DNA of 32,112 nt, taken from assembly GCA_017881445.1 (NCBI GenBank), contig JADGQX010000024.1, positions 1 through 32,112 on the forward strand. Direction: 5' to 3'. Within the stretch, counting starts at the first letter, position 1, and every line of letters starts with the position of its first letter. Origin of the DNA: Gemmatimonadota bacterium. GTDB taxonomy: Bacteria > Gemmatimonadota > Gemmatimonadetes > Longimicrobiales > RSA9. Shown here piece after piece: positions 1-8,045 of the stretch. Both the position numbers and the translations under genes were made by a program. A model generated the notes under the pieces. That model was given only the letters and a program-made list of their open reading frames with translations. It was not told the DNA's origin and made no database searches.

Positions 1-1
1 A

Positions 2-910
2 CCCGCCACAGAGCGGGGCGATCGACCGGACCTTCTCTCCCCGCGGGAGCTCGCGGCCCTGGGCGGGCTGGAGTTCGTGTCGCGGGTGGTGGTGGAGGGC
101 TTCCTGGCCGGGCTGCACCGCTCCCCGCACCGCGGCTTCTCCGTGGAGTTCGCGGAGCATCGCATGTACCAGCCGGGCGACGACCTGCGCTACGTGGACT
201 GGCGCGTCTACGGCCGGTCCGACCGCTACTACATCAAGCAGTTCGAGGAAGAGACCAACCTGCGCTGCTACATCCTGGTCGATGCCAGCGCGTCCATGGC
301 CTGGAGCTCGGCGGGACTGCCGCCCAAGCTCTGGTACGCGCGCCAGCTCGCGGCCTGCCTCGCGCTGCTGCTGCTGCGCCAGGGGGACGCGGTGGGGCTG
401 CTGGCCTTCGACGAAGCGGTGCGGGCCCACATGCCGCCGCGGGGCGGGCGGCTGCGCTTCAGCCACCTGGTCGCGGCGCTGCAGGGGGTGGAGGCGTCGG
501 GGAAGACGGAGGCCGGGAACGCGCTGCGCGACATCGCGGGGCGGCTGCGTCGCCGGGGGCTGGTCGTGCTGCTGTCGGACCTGCTGGTGGACCCGGAGTC
601 CACGCGCCTGGCGATCCAGTTCCTGCGGCACCGCGGCCACGAGGTGCTGGTGTTCCATCTGCTCGACCCGGGCGAGCGCGAGCTGCCCACCGTGCGCGAC
701 GCGCGCTTCGTGGACCCGGAGACGGGCGAGGAGATCCCGGTGAGCGTGGCGGACCTGCGGGTCGAGTACCGCGAGGCCGTGACGCGGGCACTGGAGGAGT
801 GGCGCCTCGCCCTCGTGCCCCAGGGCGTGGACTATACCGTGGTGGAGACGGACCAGCCCATGGTGCACGCGCTGCGCGCGTATATGGCCAAGCGCGAGCG
901 GCTGGGTTGA
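2..910 (+). CDS. DUF58 family protein with VWA-like fold, 5' partial
   Basis: The ORF track starts this gene at a GTG at 77, but the same frame is open to the left edge and encodes plausible family sequence (ending LAALGGLEFVSR), so the true start lies outside the window. The conserved DUF58 core is visible: HRSPHRGFSVEFAEHR, YQPGDDLRYVDWRVYGR and KQFEEETNLRC. It is followed by a metal-site-like DASAS motif (DxSxS) typical of von Willebrand A folds. DUF58 proteins normally sit beside a MoxR AAA+ ATPase and Bat/VWA membrane proteins; the next gene, one base downstream, is a BatA-like protein, so a MoxR gene probably lies just upstream. The precise function of these clusters is poorly defined; roles in stress tolerance or complex assembly have been proposed. 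Family identity is secure, function is not. Confidence 0.92.
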   Translation, partial: PATERGDRPDLLSPRELAALGGLEFVSRVVVEGFLAGLHRSPHRGFSVEFAEHRMYQPGDDLRYVDWRVYGRSDRYYIKQFEEETNLRCYILVDASASMAWSSAGLPPKLWYARQLAACLALLLLRQGDAVGLLAFDEAVRAHMPPRGGRLRFSHLVAALQGVEASGKTEAGNALRDIAGRLRRRGLVVLLSDLLVDPESTRLAIQFLRHRGHEVLVFHLLDPGERELPTVRDARFVDPETGEEIPVSVADLRVEYREAVTRALEEWRLALVPQGVDYTVVETDQPMVHALRAYMAKRERLG

Positions 911-911
911 C

Positions 912-2897
912 ATGGGATTCCTGAGCCCCCTGCTGCTGGCGCTGGCCGCCGCGGTCGCCATCCCACTGGTGCTGCACCTGTTCCAGCGGCATCAGGGCCC
1001 ACGCATGATCTTCCCCGCGCTCCGCTACCTGCGGCGCGCGGAGAAGGAGAGCGCGCGCCGGATCCGCCTGCGCCAGATCCTGCTGCTGGCGCTGCGCCTG
1101 GCCGTCCTGCTGCTGCTGGCGCTGGCGGCGGCGCGCCCCTACGTGCGGGCGGGCGGCGCCGGTCACGAGCCCACGGCCGCCGTCATCGTGCTGGACAACT
1201 CGCTCTCCACCGGGCTGGTGGTGAACGACCGGCGGGTCCTGGACGAGCTGAAGCGGCGGGGGCTGGAGCTGGTGGCGCAGGCGGCGCCGGACGACCGCTT
1301 CTGGGTGATCCGCGCGGGCGCGCCCTGGGACCCGGCGGTGCCGGGGGATGGCGCGCAGGCGGCCGAGCGGATCCGCACCACCGAGGTGTCGGCGGGCGCG
1401 GCCGACCTGGGCGCCGCCCTGGACCGGGCGCGCTCGCTCCTGGCCGCCGGGGCGGAGCGGCGCGCCCCCGAGATCGACCTGCTGAGCGATCTGCAGGGGT
1501 CCGGACTCCCCGCGCCGGTACCGGCCGGGCGAGGCGCGCCGCCGCTGGTGGCCTGGCTGCCCCACCCGACTATGCCCCCCAACGCGGGCGTGGCGGACGT
1601 GGAAGTGGGCGGGGGACTGGCACCGCGTGCGGGCGTCCGCTCCGTGGTGGACGTGCTCATTTCGGGATCCCGGCGCGATTCCGTCGGCATCCGGCTGACC
1701 CTCGATGGCCGCACCAGCGCCGCCGCCCACGGGGCGCCGGGCTCCACGACCGTGCTGCCCTTCCCCGCCCGCGCCGCCGGCATCGCCACCGGCTTCGTCG
1801 AGGTCGACCCCGACGCCCTGCGCGGCGACGACCGGCGCTACTTCGTCGCCGATGTGCAGCCGCCGCCGCTGGTCGCCCTGACGCAGCCCATGCCTTTCGC
1901 CGAGGCCGCGCTCGCCGTGCTGACCGATGCCGGACGGATCCGGCGCGGCGAGGCCACCGGCGCCGACGTGGTCATCGCCCCCGGCGCCGCGGGCGTCGCG
2001 GGCTCCCCGCCGGGGCGTACGGTGGTGATCGTCGCGCCCGAATCGCCGCTGCAACTGGCGGGCGTGAACCAGCGGCTGGCGCTGATGGGCGCACCCTGGC
2101 GCCTGGGCGAGCCCCAGGGAGCGGGTGAGGCGCGCTTCGACGCCCGCGACACGGCCGACGACCTGGTCCGCGCCCTGGCGGGGGCCCGCGTCCGCCAGCT
2201 CTATCCCCTGCAGCGCCAGGGCGCCGCCGCGGGGGACACGGTGCTGCTCCGCCTGAGCGACGGCTCGCCCTGGGCGGTCCGGGGCTCGCTGCCCTCCGGT
2301 GGCCACTACCTGTTGCTGGCATCGCCGCTCTCCGCCGAGGCGACGACGCTGCCCACCTCGTCCGCCATGGTCCCGCTGCTGGACCGGCTGACCGGCGCCT
2401 GGGCGTCCTCCGCGCCCACGCGCACCGAGGCGCTCCCGGGACAGTTGGTCCCGCTGCCCCCCGGCGCCGATGGCGTCGGGCGGCCGGACGGCGGCCGCGA
2501 GCAGGTGACCGGTGCCGGCTATCGCGCCCCCGGCGTCGCCGGCATCTACAGGATCACCGCCGGCCAGCGACCGATCGGCGCCTTCGCGGTCAACCCGCCA
2601 GCCGCGGAGTCGGACCCGGTCCGCCTCTCGGGGCGGCGGCTGGCGGCGCAGCTCCCCGACTGGGCGCTGGAGACCGCGAACTCCCCCCGCGAGTGGGCCC
2701 GCGATGTGTTCCGCCATCGCCTCGGTCACGAGATCTGGCGGCCGCTGCTGCTGCTCCTGCTGGTCGTCCTCCTGGTGGAGGCGCTGGCCGCGAGCGCCGG
2801 GCGGGGGCGGGGGCGGGGGCGGGCCCCGGCCGCGCGGGCTGCGCCGTTGCGGACCGCCGGGGGGGTAGCGGGCGCCGCCGGAAGCACGGTAGCCTAA
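912..2897 (+). CDS. BatA-like N-terminal domain and VWA membrane protein
   Basis: A 661-residue protein starting one base after the DUF58 stop. Residues 1-80 match the BatA/aerotolerance N-terminal pattern: a hydrophobic helix (LLLALAAAVAIPLVLHLF), a basic loop with FPALRYLRR, then a second helix (ILLLALRLAVLLLLALAA) before ARPYV. A VWA domain follows, with a DNSLS (DxSxS) metal-site motif near residue 95 and a later DLLSDLQG segment. The central part is probably periplasmic. A C-terminal membrane helix (PLLLLLLVVLLVEAL) lies near residue 610, followed by a Gly/Arg/Ala-rich tail. It probably works with the upstream DUF58 protein and an off-window MoxR ATPase. The substrate is unknown. Confidence 0.85.
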   Translation: MGFLSPLLLALAAAVAIPLVLHLFQRHQGPRMIFPALRYLRRAEKESARRIRLRQILLLALRLAVLLLLALAAARPYVRAGGAGHEPTAAVIVLDNSLSTGLVVNDRRVLDELKRRGLELVAQAAPDDRFWVIRAGAPWDPAVPGDGAQAAERIRTTEVSAGAADLGAALDRARSLLAAGAERRAPEIDLLSDLQGSGLPAPVPAGRGAPPLVAWLPHPTMPPNAGVADVEVGGGLAPRAGVRSVVDVLISGSRRDSVGIRLTLDGRTSAAAHGAPGSTTVLPFPARAAGIATGFVEVDPDALRGDDRRYFVADVQPPPLVALTQPMPFAEAALAVLTDAGRIRRGEATGADVVIAPGAAGVAGSPPGRTVVIVAPESPLQLAGVNQRLALMGAPWRLGEPQGAGEARFDARDTADDLVRALAGARVRQLYPLQRQGAAAGDTVLLRLSDGSPWAVRGSLPSGGHYLLLASPLSAEATTLPTSSAMVPLLDRLTGAWASSAPTRTEALPGQLVPLPPGADGVGRPDGGREQVTGAGYRAPGVAGIYRITAGQRPIGAFAVNPPAAESDPVRLSGRRLAAQLPDWALETANSPREWARDVFRHRLGHEIWRPLLLLLLVVLLVEALAASAGRGRGRGRAPAARAAPLRTAGGVAGAAGSTVA

Positions 2898-2902
2898 TCG
2901 CC

Positions 2903-5900
2903 ATGCACCCGGTCCTCCTCGGCTCCATACGCCGACAGCCCCAGTACGGCGAGCTGCGCGGCCGCCTGCCCGTGCCCGGCTCCGCCCTCGGCATCGCCGG
3001 GCTCGCCGGCTCCGCCCCCGCCCTGGTCGTCGCGGCGCTGGCGGAGGACGAGCCCAACCGGCTCTGGGTCGTGGTGGCGCCCGATCCGCCCGCGGCCGAG
3101 GCCGTCCACGCCGACCTGGAAGCGCTGCTCAACCCCGGCCGGGCTGCCTACTATCCCCAGCGGGAGACGCTCCCCTACGAGGCCGCCGAGCACCACCTGG
3201 AGGTGAGCGGCCTGCGGGTGGAGGCGCTGGAGTCCGTTCTCGCCGGTCGCATCCGCCTGCTCGTCACCACCCCGCGCGCCCTGCAGGAGCGGGCCGAGAT
3301 TCCGTCCGCCCTGGCGGAGATGCGTCTCTCCCTGGCGCTGGGGCAGACCATCGCCCCGGCGACCATGGCCGCCCGGCTCGAGGCCCTCGGCTTCGTGCGC
3401 GTCGCTCTGGTCGAGGGCGTGGGCGAGTACGCCCAGCGCGGCGGCATCGTCGACCTCTTCGGCTTCGGCGCGCCCGAGCCGATCCGGGTCGAGTTCTGGG
3501 GCGACGAGATCGCCAGCATCCGGGCCTTCGACATCCTCGACCAGCGCAGCACCGGCGAGCTGCCCGCCGCCGACGTGCTGCCGGTGGACTTCGCGCGGCC
3601 GACCAGCCGTCCCGAATCCGAATCCGAATCCAGGCGCGTAGCGCCGGAATCCGAATCCGGCAGTCCCCGTGAACACCCGGATTCGGATTCCGCGCCTGCG
3701 GCGCTGGATTCCGCTGCGCTGGATTCGGATTCGCACGACTCCACTCTCCGTCGCTCCCTGCTCGACGTCCTCCCCCGGGACACGCTGCTGGTGGAGATCG
3801 TGGCCGGGCAGGCCGAGCAGGAGTTCGCCCACGTCTGGTCGCAGGTGGTGCACCTGCACGACGCGGAGACGCGCCGGGGCGGCCACCCCGAGGCGCCGCA
3901 GGAGCTCTTCCTCATGCCCGCGCAGGCCGGCCAGCGCCTGGACGGCTTCGGCCGCATCCGCGTGCTGGCGCACGGAGACGCGACCGTGCGCTTCCGCGTC
4001 CGGGAGGCCGAGGCGGTCGAGCGGGACATGGAGGCGCTGGGCGCGCTGCTACGGGTCGGCGCCGCGCGGCGGGAGCAGACGCTGATCCTCTGCGACAACT
4101 CGGGGCAGATGGAGCGGCTGGAGGAGCTCATCGGCGGCAGGCGCGGCGTCGAGGGGCTCCCGCCCGGTACGACCCTGGCCCTGGGGCCGGTCTCCCACGG
4201 CTTCGTGCTGGAGGGCGCTGAGCCCTTCATCCGGGTGCTGACCGACCACGAGATCTTCCAGCGCGACCGGCGCCTGCGGCGGGGACGCCGCTTCCGCGGC
4301 GCCGTCGCCCTGGAGTCGCTGTCGCAGCTCAAACCCGGCGACTACGTGGTGCATATGGATCACGGCGTCGGCCGCTTCCTCCGGCTCGAGCGCGTGCGCG
4401 TGGGCGAGCAAGAGATCGAGGCGCTGGTGCTGGAGTACGCCGGCGGCGAGATCCTGCGGGTCCCCGTCTACCGCCTGGACCTGATCGAGCGCTGGGTCCC
4501 CGACCGGGAGGAGGGCGAGGCGCCCCGCCTGCACAAGATCGGCGGCAAGGCCTGGAAGACGCTGAAGGGCAAGACCGAGAAGGCCATCCAGGAGATGGCG
4601 CTCGAGCTGCTCCAGCTCTACGCCACCCGCCAGCTGGCGGAGCGCCCGGCCTTCGAGGCGGACACCCGCTGGCAGAAGGAGATGGAGTCCTCCTTCCTCT
4701 ACGAGGACACGCCCGACCAGCGCCAGGCGACCGCGGATGTGAAGCGCGACCTCCAGGGCCGCCACCCCATGGACCGCCTGCTCTGCGGCGACGTGGGCTA
4801 CGGCAAGACCGAGATCGCCATCCGGGCCGCCTTCAAGGTGGTGCAGGCGGGGAAGCAGGTGGCCGTGCTCGCCCCCACCACCATCCTGGCCGAGCAGCAC
4901 CTCCACACCTTCCGCCAGCGCCTGGCGGGATTCCCCGTGCGCATCGAGGCGCTCTCCCGCTTCCGCACGCCCAGGGAGCAGGAAGGCATCCTCGCCGCCC
5001 TGGCCGGCGGCGCGGTGGACATCGTCGTGGGTACCCACCGGCTGCTGGAGAAGGACGTCGTCTTCAAGGACATCGGCTTCCTCGTGGTGGACGAGGAACA
5101 GCGCTTCGGCGTCAAGCAGAAGGAGCGCCTCAAGGAGCTCAAGCACAACATCGACGTGCTCTCCATGACGGCGACGCCGATCCCCCGCACGCTCCACTTC
5201 TCGCTCACCGGTCTGCGCGACCTCTCGCTGCTGCAGACGCCGCCGCGGGACCGGATGCCGATCATCACCCACGTACTGCCCTGGGTGGACGAGGTGCTGG
5301 AGGACGCGATCCGGCGCGAGCTGGACCGGGGTGGGCAGGTCTTCTTCGTCCACAACCGCGTGCAGACCATCCAGAACGTGGCCGAGGCCGTGCGCTACCT
5401 CATCCCGGACGCCAGCCTGGCCGTGGCCCACGGCCAGATGGCGCCGGCGGAGCTGGACGACGTCGTCGGCCGCTTCATCGAGGGCCACGTCCAGGTGCTC
5501 GTCACCACGGCCATCATCGAGAACGGCATGGACGTGCCCACGGCCAATACCATGGTCGTGGACCGCGCCGACCAGTTCGGGCTGGCCCAGCTCTACCAGC
5601 TGCGCGGCCGCGTCGGCCGGTCGCATCACCGCGCCTACTGCTACCTCCTCGTCCCCGAGGGTGTGAACGAGGAGGCCGAGCGCCGCCTCCGCATCCTGGA
5701 GCACTTCACCGAGCTCGGCAGCGGCTACGCCATCGCCCTCAAGGACCTGGAGCTACGGGGCGCCGGCAACATCCTGGGCGGCGAGCAGTCCGGCTTCGTC
5801 CACGCCGTCGGCCTCGACACCTACACCCGGCTGCTCGAGGATACCATCGGGCGTCTCAAGGGCGAGAAGAAGGAGCTCTGGCCGCCACCGGACGTGTCCA

Positions 5901-6340
5901 TGGAGGGCGCCGCGTTCCTGCCCGACGCCTACATCCCCGACGCCTCGCAGAAGCTGCACCTCTATCGTCGCATCTCCCGCATGGAGAGCGCCGGCCAGGT
6001 GGCGGCGATCCGCGCCGAGCTGCGCGACCGCTACGGACCCCTCCCGCCGGAGGTGGGACGCCTGCTGGACGCGGCCGCGCTCCGCCTGCTGGGCGCGCAG
6101 CTCGGCGTCGAGCGCGTGCTCCTGCGCGAGCACGAGGCGCGCGTCAACTTCCGCCCCGACGTCAGCCCCCGCCTGACCGCGCTCCAGGGCGCGTTCCGCG
6201 ACCGCCAGCTCGAGGTCGAGGTGCGCCGGGCGGCGCCCCTCTCCATCGTGCTCCGCCGCTACGGCGCCGAGGCTCTCACCGAGACCCTCGCCGGCGCCTT
6301 CGAGCTGCTCGCCGCCGCGGCGCGCGCCCAGGCCGCGTAG
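2903..6340 (+). CDS. mfd: Transcription-repair coupling factor Mfd
   Basis: Mfd is the ATP-dependent translocase that removes RNA polymerase stalled at DNA lesions and recruits UvrA. The ORF track start (2693) overlaps the previous gene; ATG 2903, five bases after that gene's stop, gives a family-like N-terminus and 1145 residues. Seen in order: a UvrB-like N-terminal module (VLVEGVGEYAQRGGIVDLF-like text near residue 170), an RNA-polymerase-interacting CarD-like domain near 480-535 (PGDYVVHMDHGVGRF), Walker A near 628 (GDVGYGKTE), a DEEQ box near 728 (VVDEEQRFG), SMTATPIPRTL, QLRGRVGRS, and the C-terminal Mfd domain (YIPDASQKLHLYRRIS). Residues about 235-281 are an acidic Ser/Glu/Asp-rich insertion encoded by inverted hexamer repeats and absent from ordinary Mfd. 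It lies in a loop between conserved blocks, so the protein is probably functional. Confidence 0.97.
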   Translation: MHPVLLGSIRRQPQYGELRGRLPVPGSALGIAGLAGSAPALVVAALAEDEPNRLWVVVAPDPPAAEAVHADLEALLNPGRAAYYPQRETLPYEAAEHHLEVSGLRVEALESVLAGRIRLLVTTPRALQERAEIPSALAEMRLSLALGQTIAPATMAARLEALGFVRVALVEGVGEYAQRGGIVDLFGFGAPEPIRVEFWGDEIASIRAFDILDQRSTGELPAADVLPVDFARPTSRPESESESRRVAPESESGSPREHPDSDSAPAALDSAALDSDSHDSTLRRSLLDVLPRDTLLVEIVAGQAEQEFAHVWSQVVHLHDAETRRGGHPEAPQELFLMPAQAGQRLDGFGRIRVLAHGDATVRFRVREAEAVERDMEALGALLRVGAARREQTLILCDNSGQMERLEELIGGRRGVEGLPPGTTLALGPVSHGFVLEGAEPFIRVLTDHEIFQRDRRLRRGRRFRGAVALESLSQLKPGDYVVHMDHGVGRFLRLERVRVGEQEIEALVLEYAGGEILRVPVYRLDLIERWVPDREEGEAPRLHKIGGKAWKTLKGKTEKAIQEMALELLQLYATRQLAERPAFEADTRWQKEMESSFLYEDTPDQRQATADVKRDLQGRHPMDRLLCGDVGYGKTEIAIRAAFKVVQAGKQVAVLAPTTILAEQHLHTFRQRLAGFPVRIEALSRFRTPREQEGILAALAGGAVDIVVGTHRLLEKDVVFKDIGFLVVDEEQRFGVKQKERLKELKHNIDVLSMTATPIPRTLHFSLTGLRDLSLLQTPPRDRMPIITHVLPWVDEVLEDAIRRELDRGGQVFFVHNRVQTIQNVAEAVRYLIPDASLAVAHGQMAPAELDDVVGRFIEGHVQVLVTTAIIENGMDVPTANTMVVDRADQFGLAQLYQLRGRVGRSHHRAYCYLLVPEGVNEEAERRLRILEHFTELGSGYAIALKDLELRGAGNILGGEQSGFVHAVGLDTYTRLLEDTIGRLKGEKKELWPPPDVSMEGAAFLPDAYIPDASQKLHLYRRISRMESAGQVAAIRAELRDRYGPLPPEVGRLLDAAALRLLGAQLGVERVLLREHEARVNFRPDVSPRLTALQGAFRDRQLEVEVRRAAPLSIVLRRYGAEALTETLAGAFELLAAAARAQAA
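3614..3732 (+). repeat. Inverted GAATCC/GGATTC hexamer element inside mfd
   Basis: Five GAATCC hexamers (3614-3631 as three, 3647-3658 as two) are mirrored by five GGATTC hexamers (3679-3690 as two, 3706-3711, 3721-3732 as two). The inner pair forms a perfect 16-base inverted repeat, 3645-3660 against 3677-3692. Each half also carries a 5-bp hairpin with a 3-base loop: GGCGC-gta-GCGCC (3633-3645) and GCGCC-tgc-GGCGC (3692-3704). The element keeps the mfd frame open and encodes Glu-Ser and Asp-Ser dipeptides. It looks like an inserted palindromic repeat rather than native mfd sequence; that origin is inference. Confidence 0.85.
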
Positions 6341-6381
6341 CCCGCGCGGGACCCGCGCCGCCCCCCGGCGGTACAACAGGG

Positions 6382-6403
6382 GGCGCTGGCGAGGCGCTGG
6401 CGA
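6382..6403 (+). repeat. Tandem 11-bp direct repeat upstream of ppiC-like gene
   Basis: GGCGCTGGCGA occurs twice head to tail with no spacer in the mfd to ppiC-like intergenic region. It overlaps the weak candidate -35 box and could be a regulator site or slippage product. Confidence 0.6.
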
Positions 6404-6415
6404 ATGCCCTAGACT
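6387..6415 (+). promoter_or_regulatory. Weak candidate promoter of ppiC-like gene
   Basis: TGGCGA (6387-6392), 17 bp, then TAGACT (6410-6415), about 63 bases before the start codon. Both boxes are poor matches to the sigma-70 consensus; reported because the gap otherwise lacks a promoter. Confidence 0.25.
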
Positions 6416-6477
6416 GATCGGCTGTGCACTTGGTTGGTGCAGCCCACTCCGCCCTAGCAGGTCTCGAAGGAGAGACA

Positions 6478-7950
6478 ATGAGGAAGCTCATCCCGCTGCT
6501 CGCGCTGGCCGGCGCGCTGTCGTTCCCGGCATGCGAGAGCTTCGGCCAGGCGCTCGGCGCCCACAAGAACGTGGTGGCACGTGCCGCCGGCCATGACCTG
6601 ACCGTGGACCAGGCGGTCGCGCTCATGAACCAGAACCCGCGTCTGCCGAACCAGCCCGACCTGGTCAACGCGCTGGCCAACCTCTGGGTGGACTACACGC
6701 TGCTGGCCGCGGCGGCGCAGAAGGACTCCACGCTGAAGTCGGTCAACCTGGAGCCGCTGGTCAAGCCCGCGCTGGAGCAGGGGATGGTGTGGAAGCTCCG
6801 GGACAAGGTGATCCACTTCGACACGATGATCTCCGACGCGGACCTTCAGAAGCTGTACCAGGAGCAGTCGCCGGGTACGCAGGTGCGGGCCAGGCACATC
6901 CTGTTCCGGCTGCCGCCGGACGCGACGCCGGTGCAGCGGGACAGCATCCTCAAGCTGGCGCAGTCGGTGCGCGCGCAGGTCGTGGCCTCGGCGGGCAAGA
7001 ACTTCGGCGAGCTGGCGCGGAAGTACAGCGAGGACCCCGGCTCCAAGGCGCAGGGTGGCGAGCTGGGCTTCTTCGCCAAGGGTCAGATGGTGGCACCCTT
7101 CGACGCGGCGGCCTTCAAGCTCCAGCCGGGGGAAGTGAGCGCGCCGGTGGAGACCCCCTTCGGTCTGCACATCATCCAGGTCGAGGAGCGCAAGCAGACG
7201 CCCTTCGAGACGGTGAAGGTGCAGTTCCGGCAGAAGGCGGTGCAGGACCGCGTCCAGCAGGCGGAAACGCAGTACGTGGCGCGCCTCACGGACACGCTCG
7301 GCCTGAAGGTGGCCGATGGCGCCTTCGACGTGGTGCGTGACATCGCCAAGAAGCCGGAGATGAAGCTGGGCGGGCGCGCAGGCGACCGGGCGCTGGTGAC
7401 GTACAAGGGCGGCTCGCTCGCGGCCGGGACGCTCATGGACGTCCTTCGCTCGCTGCCGGCGCAGCAGCGCACGCAGTTCGGCAGCGCGACCGACGACCAG
7501 CTGAAGAACGTGCTGCTGGGGCTCGCTCGCAACCAGGTGCTGATTGCCGAGGCGCGGCGGCAGGGGTTCGCGGCCTCCAAGCAGCAGCAGGACTCGCTCA
7601 CCAACGTGGCGCGCCAGCAGCTGATGGGCGTGGTCCGCAGCGCCGGTCTCATCGGCATCAAGCCGCAGAGTGGCGAGAACGACGAGCAGGCGGTGGAGCG
7701 CAAGGTGCGCTCGCTGGTGGAGGCCGTGGTCAAGGGCGAGCAGAACATCATCCCGCTCGGCCCGCTGGCCTACGCGCTGCGCGAGCAGTTCAGCGGCCAG
7801 GTGTACGACCGGTCCTTCCCCAACGTGGTCGCCAAGGTGCAGGCGACGCGGCCGCCCGTTCCGCCGCAGGGGCTGCAGCTGCCGAACCCGGCGCCCGTGC
7901 CGACGACGACGCCGACCACGACTCCGGCCGCGCCTCCGGCCAAGAAGTGA
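6478..7950 (+). CDS. Parvulin-type (PpiC) peptidyl-prolyl isomerase, probable lipoprotein
   Basis: The start is ATG 6478, preceded by an AAGGAGAG ribosome site; the track start at 6424 lacks this. The 490-residue protein has an export signal (KLIPLLALAGALSFPAC), and the Cys could be a lipidation site, though the FPAC box is atypical. An N-terminal SurA-like helical region is followed by one PpiC rotamase domain at about residues 136-238: VRARHILFRL, FGELARKYSEDPGSKAQGG, LGFFAKGQMVAPFD and ETPFGLHIIQVEE. A long helical C-terminal region ends in a Pro/Thr-rich tail (PVPTTTPTTTPAAPPAKK). Such proteins aid folding of periplasmic and outer-membrane proteins. The next gene is a second parvulin chaperone, but a strong terminator between them suggests separate transcripts. 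Confidence 0.9.
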   Translation: MRKLIPLLALAGALSFPACESFGQALGAHKNVVARAAGHDLTVDQAVALMNQNPRLPNQPDLVNALANLWVDYTLLAAAAQKDSTLKSVNLEPLVKPALEQGMVWKLRDKVIHFDTMISDADLQKLYQEQSPGTQVRARHILFRLPPDATPVQRDSILKLAQSVRAQVVASAGKNFGELARKYSEDPGSKAQGGELGFFAKGQMVAPFDAAAFKLQPGEVSAPVETPFGLHIIQVEERKQTPFETVKVQFRQKAVQDRVQQAETQYVARLTDTLGLKVADGAFDVVRDIAKKPEMKLGGRAGDRALVTYKGGSLAAGTLMDVLRSLPAQQRTQFGSATDDQLKNVLLGLARNQVLIAEARRQGFAASKQQQDSLTNVARQQLMGVVRSAGLIGIKPQSGENDEQAVERKVRSLVEAVVKGEQNIIPLGPLAYALREQFSGQVYDRSFPNVVAKVQATRPPVPPQGLQLPNPAPVPTTTPTTTPAAPPAKK

Positions 7951-7995
7951 GTGCGCCGCGCCAGGAACACCGGCGCGGCGGAGGGATATTAGACC

Positions 7996-8030
7996 GGGGC
8001 CGGTGCTCGCGCCGGCCCCATCCCTTTTTC
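7996..8030 (+). terminator. Intrinsic terminator after ppiC-like gene
   Basis: GGGGCCGG (7996-8003) pairs perfectly with CCGGCCCC (8012-8019); the stem can extend inward by two pairs. It is followed by atccctttttc, a convincing U-tract. It lies 46 bases after the stop and just before the SurA-like gene, so partial readthrough is possible. Confidence 0.85.
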
Positions 8031-8045
8031 GGTACTGTGGTGCGC

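Noticed and set aside
459-2729. Long antisense ORF (756 aa) across DUF58 and BatA-like genes
   Set aside because: Arg/Gly/Pro-biased shadow of GC-rich coding DNA; the + strand frames have recognisable domains.
2693-2902. Extended mfd N-terminus given by the ORF track
   Set aside because: Overlaps the BatA-like gene by 200 bases and is Gly/Arg/Ala low complexity; family-like Mfd begins at 2903.
4049-5704. Antisense ORF of 551 aa inside mfd
   Set aside because: Lies wholly within conserved Mfd helicase sequence; composition is that of a shadow frame.
6341-6370. Terminator of mfd (CCCGCGCGGG palindrome and a 5-bp stem)
   Set aside because: Stems are short with no U-tract; too weak to list.
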